Part shown: positions 25,593 to 34,497 of the stretch, one piece after another
Layout: every line of letters starts with the position of its first letter
Numbering within the stretch: position 1 is the first letter of the stretch
DNA from: Bacteriovoracaceae bacterium
GTDB lineage: Bacteria > Bdellovibrionota > Bacteriovoracia > Bacteriovoracales > Bacteriovoracaceae
Assembly (NCBI GenBank): GCA_024711325.1
Contig: JANJTC010000005.1
Location: 1,454,172 to 1,518,171, forward strand
Direction: 5' to 3'
DNA: 64,000 bases
Notes under the pieces: generated by a model
What the model saw: the letters and a program-made list of their open reading frames with translations, nothing else
The model's database searches: none
Told to the model about the DNA's origin: nothing
Position numbers and translations under genes: made by a program

Positions 25593-26978
25593 ATGTCAAT
25601 TCTCATTTGTGATCCTGATATGGCCTGGGCCGAAAAGGTACGTAAGCACTTTACGCAGCTCAATTTAGTTGCGGACATTGCAAACAATGGAAAAGAATGT
25701 CAGCTTAAAATTTATAAAAATAAATTCGAATGTGTCATCTTAGATATTGATACTATTCACCATTCTGGTGCTGAGGTTTTAAAGTTCATCAGACTTAACT
25801 TCCCAATGATTCGAGTCGTTTTGACTGTATCAAGTTCTAAAAGGCTTGATGAGTTGCTGATTGTTAAAGAAGACCTGGCCAATATGGGAGTTTCAACATT
25901 GTTGGTTAAACCTTATGGACTGGATAAAATTCTCAGTGTTGTTGAAGAACAGAACTTCCATTCCTCATGGAAGAGCATTATTGAAAACGATGTCCTCGAG
26001 GAGGAGGTCGAAGTTACTGTCCAGGATAATGAATTTACAAAAATAGACTTGCATCTCTTGAGCCTGGATAATGCAGCTATCTTTGACTGCTACGTTAGGC
26101 TTACAAAGAATAAATACATTAAGATTTTTAACCGTGGTGATGTCTTTAATAAAGAAAGAATCGCTAAGCACTTTTCTTCGAGCAAAGACAAGTCAATCTA
26201 TTTCAAGACCAAAGATCGTTCGGTTTATATTAACTTTATGAACGACTTCATCTTAAAGACGGTACAGAGCAATGAGGCGACAACTTCTAAAAAGGTGTTA
26301 CTGGCCAAAAGCCTGACTGAAAAATACATTGAGGAAGTCTATACCAAAGGTCTTCATCCCCAATTAATGAATGAAGGCAAAAAAGTTTGTGAGAATATGT
26401 ATGACATCATTTTGGGAAGTAAGGATCTATCAATTCTTATGAGAGATTATAGAGAGAATGGAAATGATGATCTGGCCCATTGTTTTTTAACCTCTTTTTT
26501 TAGTGTGATGATTGCTAAAAATTTAAATTGGAAAAGTAGCCGAACAATTGAAGCTGTCGCTTTGGGTGGTCTTATTCATGATATCGGGAAGTTAAAACTT
26601 GATCGGAAAATTAGGAGTAAAAGAGTCAGTGAGTTAACTGAGTTTGAACTTGCCCAATATAAAAGGCATCCTGAATTAGGTGCTGATTTACTCCAGAACT
26701 GTTCAGGCATCAGTGAATCAGTCATCCAAATTGTTTATCAGCATCATGAGTATATGGGAGGAGACGGTTTTCCCAATAAACTAAGTGGGGCCAAAATTTA
26801 TCCATTGGCAAAAGTCGTTGGTTTGGCCAATTCTTTTGTCCATGATATGATTGAATTGAATACAAACCCACTGGATACGATTAAGGCGCTTATTTCTAAC
26901 CGGAATAAAGTCCTAAGATTTGATCCTTTGATTGTTAAAGCATTGATAAGTAGTTTTATAAAATCGGAAGAAAAGTGA
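25593..26978 (+). CDS. Response regulator with HD-GYP-type output
   Basis: Residues 1-120 are a receiver (ILICDPD, CVILDIDTI with acceptor Asp, LLVKPYG). The C-terminal part, about 285-450, is an HD-GYP domain: GGLIHDIGKL, KRHPELGADLL and HHEYMGGDGFP. The last differs from the canonical HHExxDGxGYP, having G for D and F for Y, so c-di-GMP hydrolysis is likely but not sure. A roughly 150-residue middle region resembles no domain I can name. The gene overlaps the next by GTGA. Confidence 0.85.
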   Translation: MSILICDPDMAWAEKVRKHFTQLNLVADIANNGKECQLKIYKNKFECVILDIDTIHHSGAEVLKFIRLNFPMIRVVLTVSSSKRLDELLIVKEDLANMGVSTLLVKPYGLDKILSVVEEQNFHSSWKSIIENDVLEEEVEVTVQDNEFTKIDLHLLSLDNAAIFDCYVRLTKNKYIKIFNRGDVFNKERIAKHFSSSKDKSIYFKTKDRSVYINFMNDFILKTVQSNEATTSKKVLLAKSLTEKYIEEVYTKGLHPQLMNEGKKVCENMYDIILGSKDLSILMRDYRENGNDDLAHCFLTSFFSVMIAKNLNWKSSRTIEAVALGGLIHDIGKLKLDRKIRSKRVSELTEFELAQYKRHPELGADLLQNCSGISESVIQIVYQHHEYMGGDGFPNKLSGAKIYPLAKVVGLANSFVHDMIELNTNPLDTIKALISNRNKVLRFDPLIVKALISSFIKSEEK

Positions 26979-28576
26979 ACCCGCTTAAAGTACATTACTT
27001 AGGGGATGATCCTGATTTTATTAAAAATATTCAGGAATTCATTCAACAAAAAAAGCTGCTTGTTACTCTTTCTCATTCATTGGAGGAGCCTCTCTCCATT
27101 TGTCTGGATATTTCACCCCTTATTATTTTTCTTGATTTCACTAGCTTTACATGTTGGGACCTCTATATTCGTCAGACATGTTTCATAAAACGTACCACCC
27201 GATTTAAACCCGTGCTGTTTGTAGGCCTGTTTAAAGATGAGGAAGAATTAAAGAAAAATGATTTTATTTTTGCTTCTGGCATTCAGTTCAGCTTTATTAA
27301 GGGAGGAGAAAATCAATCCCTGTTTCGAGACAGTCTCTATATCGCTTTTGATGAAAAGATCTCCTATCCCAATTATGCGGTCGCAAAAGGTCTTCTCCAG
27401 ACAATTACAGCGGGGATCTGTTCGGCAGTGACTGAAATTCATCCTGGTGGAATGACGATTGAAACAGATTTAGAATTAGGTCAGAGTCAATTAAGCATTG
27501 TTCAGAAACTCTTTCCTGATTTAGTGAAAATCGAGGCCATTAACGATCCAGAGCTTGCCCTAAGGTACCCCATGTTATCTTCCATCGAATCCCTTTTTCC
27601 GGTCGCCGACCCATGGGAAGATGATACAGAGAGCTCGATATTGCCCGAAACGGTTGAGACCTGGATTGATCTTCATAAGGAGCATTTGGTTGATAAAAGA
27701 GACTCTGTATTTATTGTCGATTCCACTTTCTCCATTTTTAAGGATGCCTTTAAAATTGATAATGAATCTCAACTGCATACCCTTTACTTTGAAACACTGG
27801 CAGATACCAGGGGCTTCCTTGAAAAAGTCAGGCCTCCTCTTATTTTTATCGATATTAATGAACAAGACGAAGAACCCAATTCACTCCACCAAGCGGAGAA
27901 ACTTCTTGAGTTAATTAGAAATCAGGAATCTTATCTCCCAATTCTTATCCTAAGTAATATGGCCACTTCCTCTTCGGCCCTGCAGAAATTTTTTAATTAT
28001 AATTTTGTGATTTGCCTTCCTGAAAGACTTGTAGGAGGAATGATTGAAAAATTCTCTGACTTATATTTAAAAAAGAAGTTAAATAAGAGCAAATCCTTTA
28101 CTTATACACTTTCGCCTTCTTCAAATCTTCGCACTCTCGATGTTAATTTTGAAATAACAGTTATAAGACTGACTGAGCATGAAATAATCTTCAAAAGTGA
28201 TGTGCCTTTACCGATGTTTACAGTTCTACATTTTATTCACCCAGTTGAATTTTATGCTACTTTAGTTCCTCACTTCTTAGATAATGCTGAAAGCCGGGAC
28301 GAACGGATCAGAATCGGACTGATTCATGGTGTTTCGGAGAAAAAACTAGAACTACTTAGACAATTCGTGAATCTCCTGATCGTTAAACCAACACTGGATT
28401 TTAAGACTGATATCAAGACCCATCTAATACCAGTAAAAGAAGAGAAAAAAGATGAAACGAAAAGTGAAAAGAAAGAAGACGTATTCTTAGAGCTTGAGAT
28501 CCCGAAAAAAGTTGATAAAGTTATGAATGAAATTCCCAAAAGAAAAGTTAGATTTCAAGGGAAATCAAAATTATAG
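26975..28576 (+). CDS. Degenerate two-receiver-like protein of unknown function
   Basis: A GTG start overlaps the HD-GYP stop. Residues 1-120 and 230-360 each have a receiver-like beta/alpha pattern (PLIIFLDFTSF; PPLIFIDINEQDEE; LPILILSN), but the acidic pocket and conserved Lys are largely missing. Between them is a PilZ-like beta region, and a second follows near 385-470 (EITVIRLTEHEIIFKSDVPLPMFTVLHF). The tail is a charged, Lys/Glu-rich segment. No family name assigned. Operon context suggests a partner of the flanking regulators. Confidence 0.6.
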   Translation: MNPLKVHYLGDDPDFIKNIQEFIQQKKLLVTLSHSLEEPLSICLDISPLIIFLDFTSFTCWDLYIRQTCFIKRTTRFKPVLFVGLFKDEEELKKNDFIFASGIQFSFIKGGENQSLFRDSLYIAFDEKISYPNYAVAKGLLQTITAGICSAVTEIHPGGMTIETDLELGQSQLSIVQKLFPDLVKIEAINDPELALRYPMLSSIESLFPVADPWEDDTESSILPETVETWIDLHKEHLVDKRDSVFIVDSTFSIFKDAFKIDNESQLHTLYFETLADTRGFLEKVRPPLIFIDINEQDEEPNSLHQAEKLLELIRNQESYLPILILSNMATSSSALQKFFNYNFVICLPERLVGGMIEKFSDLYLKKKLNKSKSFTYTLSPSSNLRTLDVNFEITVIRLTEHEIIFKSDVPLPMFTVLHFIHPVEFYATLVPHFLDNAESRDERIRIGLIHGVSEKKLELLRQFVNLLIVKPTLDFKTDIKTHLIPVKEEKKDETKSEKKEDVFLELEIPKKVDKVMNEIPKRKVRFQGKSKL

Positions 28577-28586
28577 GAGTACTTTT

Positions 28587-29030
28587 ATGCCAAAAGGGAA
28601 TTTATTAATAGTGGATGATGAACCTCTTTTACTTAAAAGCCTAAAGGCCAATTTGGAAGAATATGCTGACAACATATTCACTGCTGAAAATGGCGTTGAA
28701 GCAATGGACATCGTTAGTAGAGAGGAAATCCATTGTATTATCTGTGATATTAATATGCCTCAAATGAATGGTGTAGAAGTTATTAAACGACTTAGGGAAA
28801 TGGGGAATGACGTTCCATTTATCTTTTATACTGGTCATGGGAATAGAGATCTGATGTTTGAGGCCATTAAATATGGTGCTTTCGATTTTCTGGATAAACC
28901 TTTATTAAATGGCCTAGAGGAAGTGATCGCTCAAGGCATGAAAAACGGTTTTAATAAAGGTCGTGATGCTATTGAGGATGATAAAGAAATTATGTCGGAG
29001 TATAAAAGGCTCTTAAAAGAGCTTGAATGA
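28587..29030 (+). CDS. Response regulator (REC only)
   Basis: A 147-residue receiver: DDEP acidic pair, acceptor Asp in CIICDINMP, Thr in FIFYTGHG and Lys in FLDKP, with a short helical tail. The start at 28587 has TAGGAG eight bases upstream; the longer ORF-track start lies inside the preceding gene. Third gene of an operon with HD-GYP and double-receiver proteins. No DNA-binding output, so it should act by phosphotransfer or protein contact. Confidence 0.87.
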   Translation: MPKGNLLIVDDEPLLLKSLKANLEEYADNIFTAENGVEAMDIVSREEIHCIICDINMPQMNGVEVIKRLREMGNDVPFIFYTGHGNRDLMFEAIKYGAFDFLDKPLLNGLEEVIAQGMKNGFNKGRDAIEDDKEIMSEYKRLLKELE

Positions 29031-29034
29031 TTTC

Positions 29035-29058
29035 AAACTGCCCTACTTAATTGGTGTT
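29035..29058 (+). repeat. Left inverted repeat of the IS
   Basis: AAACTGCCC, a six-base variable middle, then ATTGGTGTT. It matches the reverse complement of 30051-30074 at 19 of 24 positions without gaps. Confidence 0.75.
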
Positions 29059-29178
29059 GGATTGATAATTGTTAACTAATTAGGGGTTGTCATTTGTTTT
29101 CCTGAGTGCGTTATAAGGCCTTAATCTTCAAATGGTTAAAGTTTTATAAGTAGGATCTCTTTTTGCACTATCTGAGGC

Positions 29179-30063
29179 ATGAAAAAAAATTGCCCAAACT
29201 CCAACTGCGCATTTCCCAAAAAATTTATCCGCGATGGATCTTTCCGTCGTAAGGAAGATTCAAAAATCATTCAACGTTTTCGTTGTAAAGCTTGCGGAAC
29301 GCGCTTTTCAAATGCCACCTTTTCAGAAGCCTACTTCCAAAAGCGACGAAGAGTTAATTTCCCACTTTTGAAACTCCTGGCCTCTGGCGTTTCAATGAGG
29401 AGATCGGCACTTTTTCTGGGTGTCGATAAAAAAACGGTCGAAAGAAAACTCCCTTACCTCGCCAGAAGATGCCGAAAACTTAATCAAAAAAAACTTCAAT
29501 GGTTTAAAGGTCGAATTCACAACATACAACTTGATGATCTCATCACAAAAGAAAATTCAAAACTCAAACCGCTCAGTGTGACGGTTGCTGTGGATGAGGA
29601 TTGTCGGAGGATTCTGGCCCTTGAAGTCTCGCAAATTCCGGCCTTTGGACATCTTTCAAAGCTTGCAGTTAAAAAGTATGGGAATCGAAAAGATGAGCAC
29701 TTTAATGGTCTCACAAGAGTGTTTCAGATAATTTCACCTATAGTATCAACTGAAGTCGTGGTGAAAACTGATGAGCATCAACGTTACCCTGGATTTGTTT
29801 CGGCCTATTTGCCAAAAGCGAAACATCTGACTTTTAAAAGTGAAAGGGCCTGCGTTGCGGGACAAGGTGAGCTTAAAAAAGTTCATTTCGATCCACTATT
29901 CATTGTAAATCATACCTGTGCAGTTTTAAGAGCAAATGTGAATCGCCTGATACGGAAAACCTGGTGCACGACCAAGGATCCTGAGAGGCTAAAAGATCAC
30001 CTGGATGTCTTTATGTATTTTTATAATGAACTACTGCTTTCAAGGAAATTAACACCAATATAA
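29179..30063 (+). CDS. IS1-like transposase (zinc ribbon-HTH-DDE)
   Basis: The N-terminal zinc ribbon has CPNSNC and CKAC; an HTH (SMRRSALFLGVDKKTVERK) follows, as in InsA. The catalytic part has VAVDED for the first Asp and VVVKTDEH for the second, with RANVNRLIRKTW aligning to the IS1 ARLGRKS region. Where IS1 has its third acidic residue this protein shows IVNHTC, so the Glu may be replaced by Asn, as in some IS1595 groups, or lie elsewhere. A single ORF, unlike the frameshifted InsAB of IS1. Probably intact. Confidence 0.75.
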   Translation: MKKNCPNSNCAFPKKFIRDGSFRRKEDSKIIQRFRCKACGTRFSNATFSEAYFQKRRRVNFPLLKLLASGVSMRRSALFLGVDKKTVERKLPYLARRCRKLNQKKLQWFKGRIHNIQLDDLITKENSKLKPLSVTVAVDEDCRRILALEVSQIPAFGHLSKLAVKKYGNRKDEHFNGLTRVFQIISPIVSTEVVVKTDEHQRYPGFVSAYLPKAKHLTFKSERACVAGQGELKKVHFDPLFIVNHTCAVLRANVNRLIRKTWCTTKDPERLKDHLDVFMYFYNELLLSRKLTPI

Positions 30064-30074
30064 GGGGGCAGTTT
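30051..30074 (-). repeat. Right inverted repeat of the IS
   Basis: On the plus strand it reads AACACCAAT, a six-base middle, then GGGCAGTTT. It mirrors the left repeat and includes the last codons of the transposase. Confidence 0.75.
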
Positions 30075-30114
30075 TTACCTTGTGCTTCCTTCTGGCTTTG
30101 ACTAAGCTCATGGC

Positions 30115-31074
30115 ATGGATAATGAAGAAAATAATGAATTCATCGCTAGCGTCATAGATCAATCCCTTGGTCTTCCTCCAGAAAAATTACCTCCGGTATT
30201 TCATAGGGCGGCACAAAGTCTTCCGAGATGGCATCTTTTGATGCTTCAGGACCGTCGTCGCATGGAATATTATAGTGATGTGATAAGACCCAAGGTTGAG
30301 GGAAAAATTGTCCTTGATGTAGGAACTGGGTCAGGCATTCTTTCTCATCTTGCCCTTAAGTGGGGAGCTAAAAAAGTTTATTCAATTGAGCAGAATCCAG
30401 CTCTTCAGGCCGTTTACCGCCATCTTATGAAAATTCCACTTAAAAATGGGAAAGCAGAATTAATTTGTGATGATGCTCAATTCCTGCGTCTGGAACAATT
30501 TCATGAAGGTCCGCCAGATGTGATTGTCCACGAATTATTTGGTTCTATTGGCATGGGGGAGAATCTCATTCCTATTTTTCGAGCATTAAGTTCTGAAGGA
30601 ATCTTGACTCATAAAACAGATATTGTGCCAGACAGTCTTGAGGTCTTTGTACGTCCTGTATGGAGTGAACTGATCGCTAAAGAAGGGGTGGTTCCTGCCT
30701 TTGATGATTATCCCCTTGATGTAATGAACGTTTTTGGTTGTCAGACGTTTTGGGAACAAGATTATCTGGCCTCACGCGCATCCAATTGGCAGATGGCGGG
30801 CGATTCGCAACGTCTTTTTAAATGTAATTTACGGGATTTGAATTTACCTGATTTGGTAGAACTTTCATTCAAGGCAAGCCACTGCTCACATCTTAAATTA
30901 TGGATGAAAATTGAAGATACTAAAACTGGTCTTATCCATGCCAATGATCATCAGGAAGTTGATACACATTGGGCCAATGCTTTTCTGAGTATTCCTAGTT
31001 GGCTTAGGGGAAAAGACTTTAAAGTGGAATTTAAGATATATCCGAATAATATTCAGGTTCACCGCTTCTTTTAA
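30115..31074 (+). CDS. Protein arginine N-methyltransferase-like protein
   Basis: The class I SAM motif VLDVGTGSGILSHLALKWGA and the post-motif I acidic turn SIEQNP are present. The PRMT double-E loop appears as VHELFGSIGMGEN, with both Glu in place. The beta-barrel half carries DTHWANAF, matching the PRMT THW loop. This set is specific to PRMTs, common in eukaryotes and scattered in bacteria. The protein is 319 residues with no signal peptide. Target proteins are unknown. It lies just after the IS and before a DUF1622 remnant. Confidence 0.78.
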   Translation: MDNEENNEFIASVIDQSLGLPPEKLPPVFHRAAQSLPRWHLLMLQDRRRMEYYSDVIRPKVEGKIVLDVGTGSGILSHLALKWGAKKVYSIEQNPALQAVYRHLMKIPLKNGKAELICDDAQFLRLEQFHEGPPDVIVHELFGSIGMGENLIPIFRALSSEGILTHKTDIVPDSLEVFVRPVWSELIAKEGVVPAFDDYPLDVMNVFGCQTFWEQDYLASRASNWQMAGDSQRLFKCNLRDLNLPDLVELSFKASHCSHLKLWMKIEDTKTGLIHANDHQEVDTHWANAFLSIPSWLRGKDFKVEFKIYPNNIQVHRFF

Positions 31075-31142
31075 TACCTGTCTTTTTCACCTGTATTACA
31101 TAGCAACTTTAAAATGATCTCCCTATTGGTTAATGTTTTTAA

Positions 31143-31477
31143 ATGGACTTTGAAAAAGTCATTTCAAGCATTATCCAGATAGTAGAGGCCACAGGAATCG
31201 TCGTTATCCTGATGGTGGGATTTATGCCAGTGTGAAGTTTCTATCAGATACCTGGAGCAAAACGCCTGGGGCCTATGAAGTCCTGCGCAGACGTTTAGGA
31301 CAAGCGATTATTCTAGGTCTGGAGTTTTTAGTCGCGGGAGATATCATTTTCACTGTAACCTTGAAAGCAGATGTTCAAAGTGTCCTGGGTCTGGGACTTC
31401 TCATCATCATTAGAACTTTTCTGTCATTTTCTCTTCAGTTTGAATTACAGAATCGTCTACCATGGACCAAAGCGTGA
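31143..31477 (+). pseudogene. DUF1622 membrane protein gene split by a frameshift
   Basis: The N-terminal 30 codons (MDFEKVISSIIQIVEATG..., 31143-31235) and the ORF from 31232 (RRRLGQAIILGLEFLVAGDII) together match one DUF1622 protein of about 110 residues, a helix followed by the conserved GLEFLVA segment. The frames meet at CCAGTGTGAAG. Removing one TG repeat unit restores a single frame, so a 2-bp duplication is the simplest explanation. The GTGA overlap would also allow the second part to be translated separately. Pseudogene, sequencing error or coupled split gene remain possible. Confidence 0.65.
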
Positions 31478-32031
31478 GATTGTTAATTGCTCTGGATGTA
31501 AACTCTCTTGATCCGGACTTAAAGAAGCTAAAGATCAATTTATCTAAAGCAAAAAATATGGAGCATCGATGGGTTCCCAGAGAGCTCTGGCATATTCCAC
31601 TTTGTCAGTTAGGGGAGATGGGTCAGGAGAAATTGCAGCAGATTTATCCCGTCATAAGATCAGAGATAAGAAAAACTTCATCATTGAATTTGAAGTTAAG
31701 AGGCGTCTGGGCCTATCCTTCCCAGGAGCGCGGAAGACTTCTTTGGATAGGTGTTCAATACTCAAAAGAGTTAAGAGAACTCCAGATGGGTTTAGTCAAA
31801 GAACTAAATCTGGAGAGTGAAGATTATCGTCCTTATTTGCCCATCGTGAGACTAAAAAATTTTCGGGATGTGAGTGATCTGTTATCACCTTTTAAAAATA
31901 GTGAGTTTGGAAAAATACAAATACAGAAAATCAGTCTGTATGAGATGACTTCGGGAGGGGCCTTCCCAACTTACCGTAAGTTAAATAGTTTTGACCTCTC
32001 AGAGTCTGGAACTTGTGATTTGAGTCTTTGA
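31462..32031 (+). CDS. 2H phosphoesterase-like (ThpR/LigT fold), active site altered
   Basis: Size (189 residues) and pattern match RNA 2',3'-cyclic phosphodiesterase ThpR: RLLIALDV start, WVPRELWHIPLCQLG, then YRPYLPIVRLKN and a C-terminal LYEMTSGG strand. The two HxTx catalytic motifs are changed: the first reads HIPL and the second YLPI, losing one His and both Thr. So it is probably not a normal phosphodiesterase; it may be an RNA-binding derivative. It overlaps the DUF1622 remnant by 16 bp. Confidence 0.7.
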   Translation: MDQSVRLLIALDVNSLDPDLKKLKINLSKAKNMEHRWVPRELWHIPLCQLGEMGQEKLQQIYPVIRSEIRKTSSLNLKLRGVWAYPSQERGRLLWIGVQYSKELRELQMGLVKELNLESEDYRPYLPIVRLKNFRDVSDLLSPFKNSEFGKIQIQKISLYEMTSGGAFPTYRKLNSFDLSESGTCDLSL

Positions 32032-32074
32032 CTTATGCCTTAATTCTGAGAGGCGAATGAAAAACTTATGGTTT

Positions 32075-33052
32075 CTAGCGTCTGCAGAAGGAGGCCGCTA
32101 CTTCTCGTCGGAAGACAGATCCTTTAAATTCGTTACAGGTATTAAACCAAGCAAACCAGATGTAACGAAATTGATCATCATTAGCGATACTGCTTCCATC
32201 ACCATAAATACCATCTTGATGGGTTTGTGAAATGAGAGTTACACTCTCGCCCCTTCCTTCGTGATTGCCGACTCGGTTGGAAGTTCTGCATGAGTTATTA
32301 ATCGTGAGGTAATCATTGTCTCCTCGAACTAAAATCCCTTCTACTTCATGAGTCCTGGCATTGAAGACAGCTGAACCCGAGTTCCCTCCATAGGTATCAA
32401 GATTTGTCACGAAATGGCCCGCATCGTATTTAATACTTCTAATGTGGGCATTGTCGGTAATTTTTGTTGGAAGGCCAGTTGGATGACCAATTGTAAAAAC
32501 AGGGTCATTAACTGCAATTTCTAAATTTGTGCCCAGGGTGAGGGGAGTCCTGTCGGTGATTTCTTCATCAATTTCAATAATAGCAAAATCCACGCCGCTG
32601 TTATTTTTTGTCTGACCCAGGATTTTTTTACATAAGTAAATATTAGGAAATTTGCCGAAGTATTGCTCTTTATTGGCCATACGGTAGTCAAAAATAAAAG
32701 CTGTCTTTTCACAGTCATCTAAATTTTCAATACAGTGCCCCGCTGTCATGATTTTGTTTGGAGCTATCAGGAAGCCCGAACAAAAAGCGGCAGTAGGTTG
32801 ATTGAAAAATCTCTCTCTTGTACAAAGACTCATTTTCGCTTCAAGACTTTGAAAAGGAATATTATAGAATTTTCCATCCCAACTGATATCTGATTTCTTT
32901 ACAAGAGCAACTGTTGAGCGAGAGAGTTCAACGACAGACTGGTCTGTATAGGTGTAAACATCATGACGGTTATCTTCACCATAAATGATTTTGTCATTGG
33001 CCAGTGTTGAGAGAGATAGACTCAATAGAAAGCTCAGCAAATAAAATTTCAT
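32075..33052 (-). CDS. Secreted trypsin-like serine protease
   Basis: A Sec signal (MKFYLLSFLLSLSLSTLAN) precedes an S1-type fold. The triad is visible: His in MTAGHC, Asp in SGVDFAIIE and Ser in YGGNSGSAV. Extra cysteines (MSLCTRERF, TAAFCSGF) may form disulfides. At 325 residues with no transmembrane anchor it should be periplasmic or secreted. It resembles V8/glutamyl-endopeptidase-like proteases; specificity cannot be read. Confidence 0.88.
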   Translation of the reverse strand: MKFYLLSFLLSLSLSTLANDKIIYGEDNRHDVYTYTDQSVVELSRSTVALVKKSDISWDGKFYNIPFQSLEAKMSLCTRERFFNQPTAAFCSGFLIAPNKIMTAGHCIENLDDCEKTAFIFDYRMANKEQYFGKFPNIYLCKKILGQTKNNSGVDFAIIEIDEEITDRTPLTLGTNLEIAVNDPVFTIGHPTGLPTKITDNAHIRSIKYDAGHFVTNLDTYGGNSGSAVFNARTHEVEGILVRGDNDYLTINNSCRTSNRVGNHEGRGESVTLISQTHQDGIYGDGSSIANDDQFRYIWFAWFNTCNEFKGSVFRREVAASFCRR

Positions 33053-33124
33053 ATTACTCCTAAGAACAGTTTCAAAGGGGGATATATACGAAAATTTTGG
33101 ATTAATCTATATTTTAGGCCTTGA

Positions 33125-34381
33125 TTACATTCTCTTAAGGGCAAATTGAGCAAGACCATTTACAACTGATTGATAAATATTATGTCTGACTAGTTTATCA
33201 TTGCCAAAGATCTGTTTTAACTGCTCCTGAATTAAGGGGAATTGTGAGGTTCCTCCCGTAAGACACACCATGTCCACATCTGAAACCTTAAGACCAGACT
33301 GTTTAAACACATCCATCATGGTTGTCATTACTTCCTCAACGGTCGGAGTTACACTTTGTCGATAGGCCTGGGCATGAACTTCCTGCTCAACCATTAAGTC
33401 CAGGAATCCATAAGAGAAGAGGGCCTTCGCTTGCTCGCCCAAACTGACTTTAACTCTTTCAATCTCATTAAATAGTGGAAACCCCAACTGACACTCAACC
33501 AGAGTGAATAGATTTTTCATCCTGATTTGGTCAAGAGGTGATAGAGCAAATTTATTAATGTGCTGAAGAAACTCCCAGGTATCTTTTTCCCGCAGATGGG
33601 TAATATGTGCTGGCGAGCAGATTTTCTTTAGAAGATTTCGGGGAAATTGAAGAACATTTGTTCCACCAGGTAACTGATACTCAAATTGAGATCCAAAATG
33701 AGGGGAGATAAAATCGCGCATCATCACCCCATCTAAAACATCGCCAGCGATAAAAATTCCGGACAGTCCCAAAATATCATCCTGAGAATAGGGTCGGTCA
33801 TGAAATTTCATCAAGGTAAAATCAGAGGTGCCTCCTCCGAAATCTGTAATGAGGACAACTTTTTCTTTTTTTTCTCCAGTTTGATAATCCAGACCAGCAG
33901 CAATAGGTTCCGGGCAAAATATGATTTCCTTAAAGCCTGCCAGTTCACTGGCCTTCTGCATCCGGTTTTGAGCGAGCTCATCATGTTCTTTGTCCAGCGA
34001 ATATAGGGCAGGCCGTCCCAGAATTAGTCTTTCTACTTTTTCTCCAGTAAAGGCATCCGCCCGTTTCCTCATTTCACCTAAAAAAACGGCAATCATTTCA
34101 GAGATGTTAATGTTCTTATTGTGGACTGTGGTGCCGGTGTAGCCAGGTTCCGGTAGAAATTTTTTGATGGAGCGGAAAAAGCGACCTTCGCCTTCATGGG
34201 CCACATACTCCGAGATGGCCTCAGTCCCAAAAAACCAATTGTTTTTCTCAGGTGTATAGAGCAAGGACTTTAAAACAACTCCTGCATGTGGATCAAGGGG
34301 GACAGGAGTTATTTTGCCCTCTGATGAAATAAAGGAAAGTAGAGAGTTAGAAGTTCCAAAATCAATGGCGTAGTAAGACAT
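33125..34381 (-). CDS. yegD: Hsp70-family protein (YegD-like)
   Basis: The N terminus YYAIDFGTSNSLLSF is the actin-fold phosphate-1 motif; TDFGGGTSDFTLM is phosphate 2 and DMVCLTGGTSQFPLIQ the adenosine motif. At 418 residues it has only the ATPase domain plus an insertion, with no DnaK substrate-binding domain, matching YegD-type chaperones. No DnaJ or GrpE gene is adjacent. The gene is monocistronic and divergent from the DUF2383 gene. The symbol is a family match rather than proven orthology. Confidence 0.82.
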   Translation of the reverse strand: MSYYAIDFGTSNSLLSFISSEGKITPVPLDPHAGVVLKSLLYTPEKNNWFFGTEAISEYVAHEGEGRFFRSIKKFLPEPGYTGTTVHNKNINISEMIAVFLGEMRKRADAFTGEKVERLILGRPALYSLDKEHDELAQNRMQKASELAGFKEIIFCPEPIAAGLDYQTGEKKEKVVLITDFGGGTSDFTLMKFHDRPYSQDDILGLSGIFIAGDVLDGVMMRDFISPHFGSQFEYQLPGGTNVLQFPRNLLKKICSPAHITHLREKDTWEFLQHINKFALSPLDQIRMKNLFTLVECQLGFPLFNEIERVKVSLGEQAKALFSYGFLDLMVEQEVHAQAYRQSVTPTVEEVMTTMMDVFKQSGLKVSDVDMVCLTGGTSQFPLIQEQLKQIFGNDKLVRHNIYQSVVNGLAQFALKRM

Positions 34382-34497
34382 TTATTGATTATAGGAGAAA
34401 AATGATTTATTTCATTAAAAATTTATCTGACGACTAGTCCCGTTTCAGTTTGTTAAGAATTCTCTAGAGTACGAATGAGTAATAACCAGGAGGACTT

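Larger units (their letters stand above)
29035..30074 (+). mobile_element. IS1-like insertion sequence, 1.04 kb
   Basis: A single transposase gene is bounded by inverted repeats of 24 bp. The outer 9 (AAACTGCCC) and inner 9 (ATTGGTGTT) are identical, with a diverged 6-base middle. The right repeat overlaps the transposase stop codon. I found no target-site duplication, so the insertion is old or the outer ends are slightly misplaced. It sits between the regulator operon and a methyltransferase gene and disrupts nothing visible. Confidence 0.75.

Noticed and set aside
29020-30090. Target-site duplication flanking the IS element
   Set aside because: The 8-9 bases outside the inverted repeats (about AATGATTTC and TTACCTTGT) do not match, so none is claimed.
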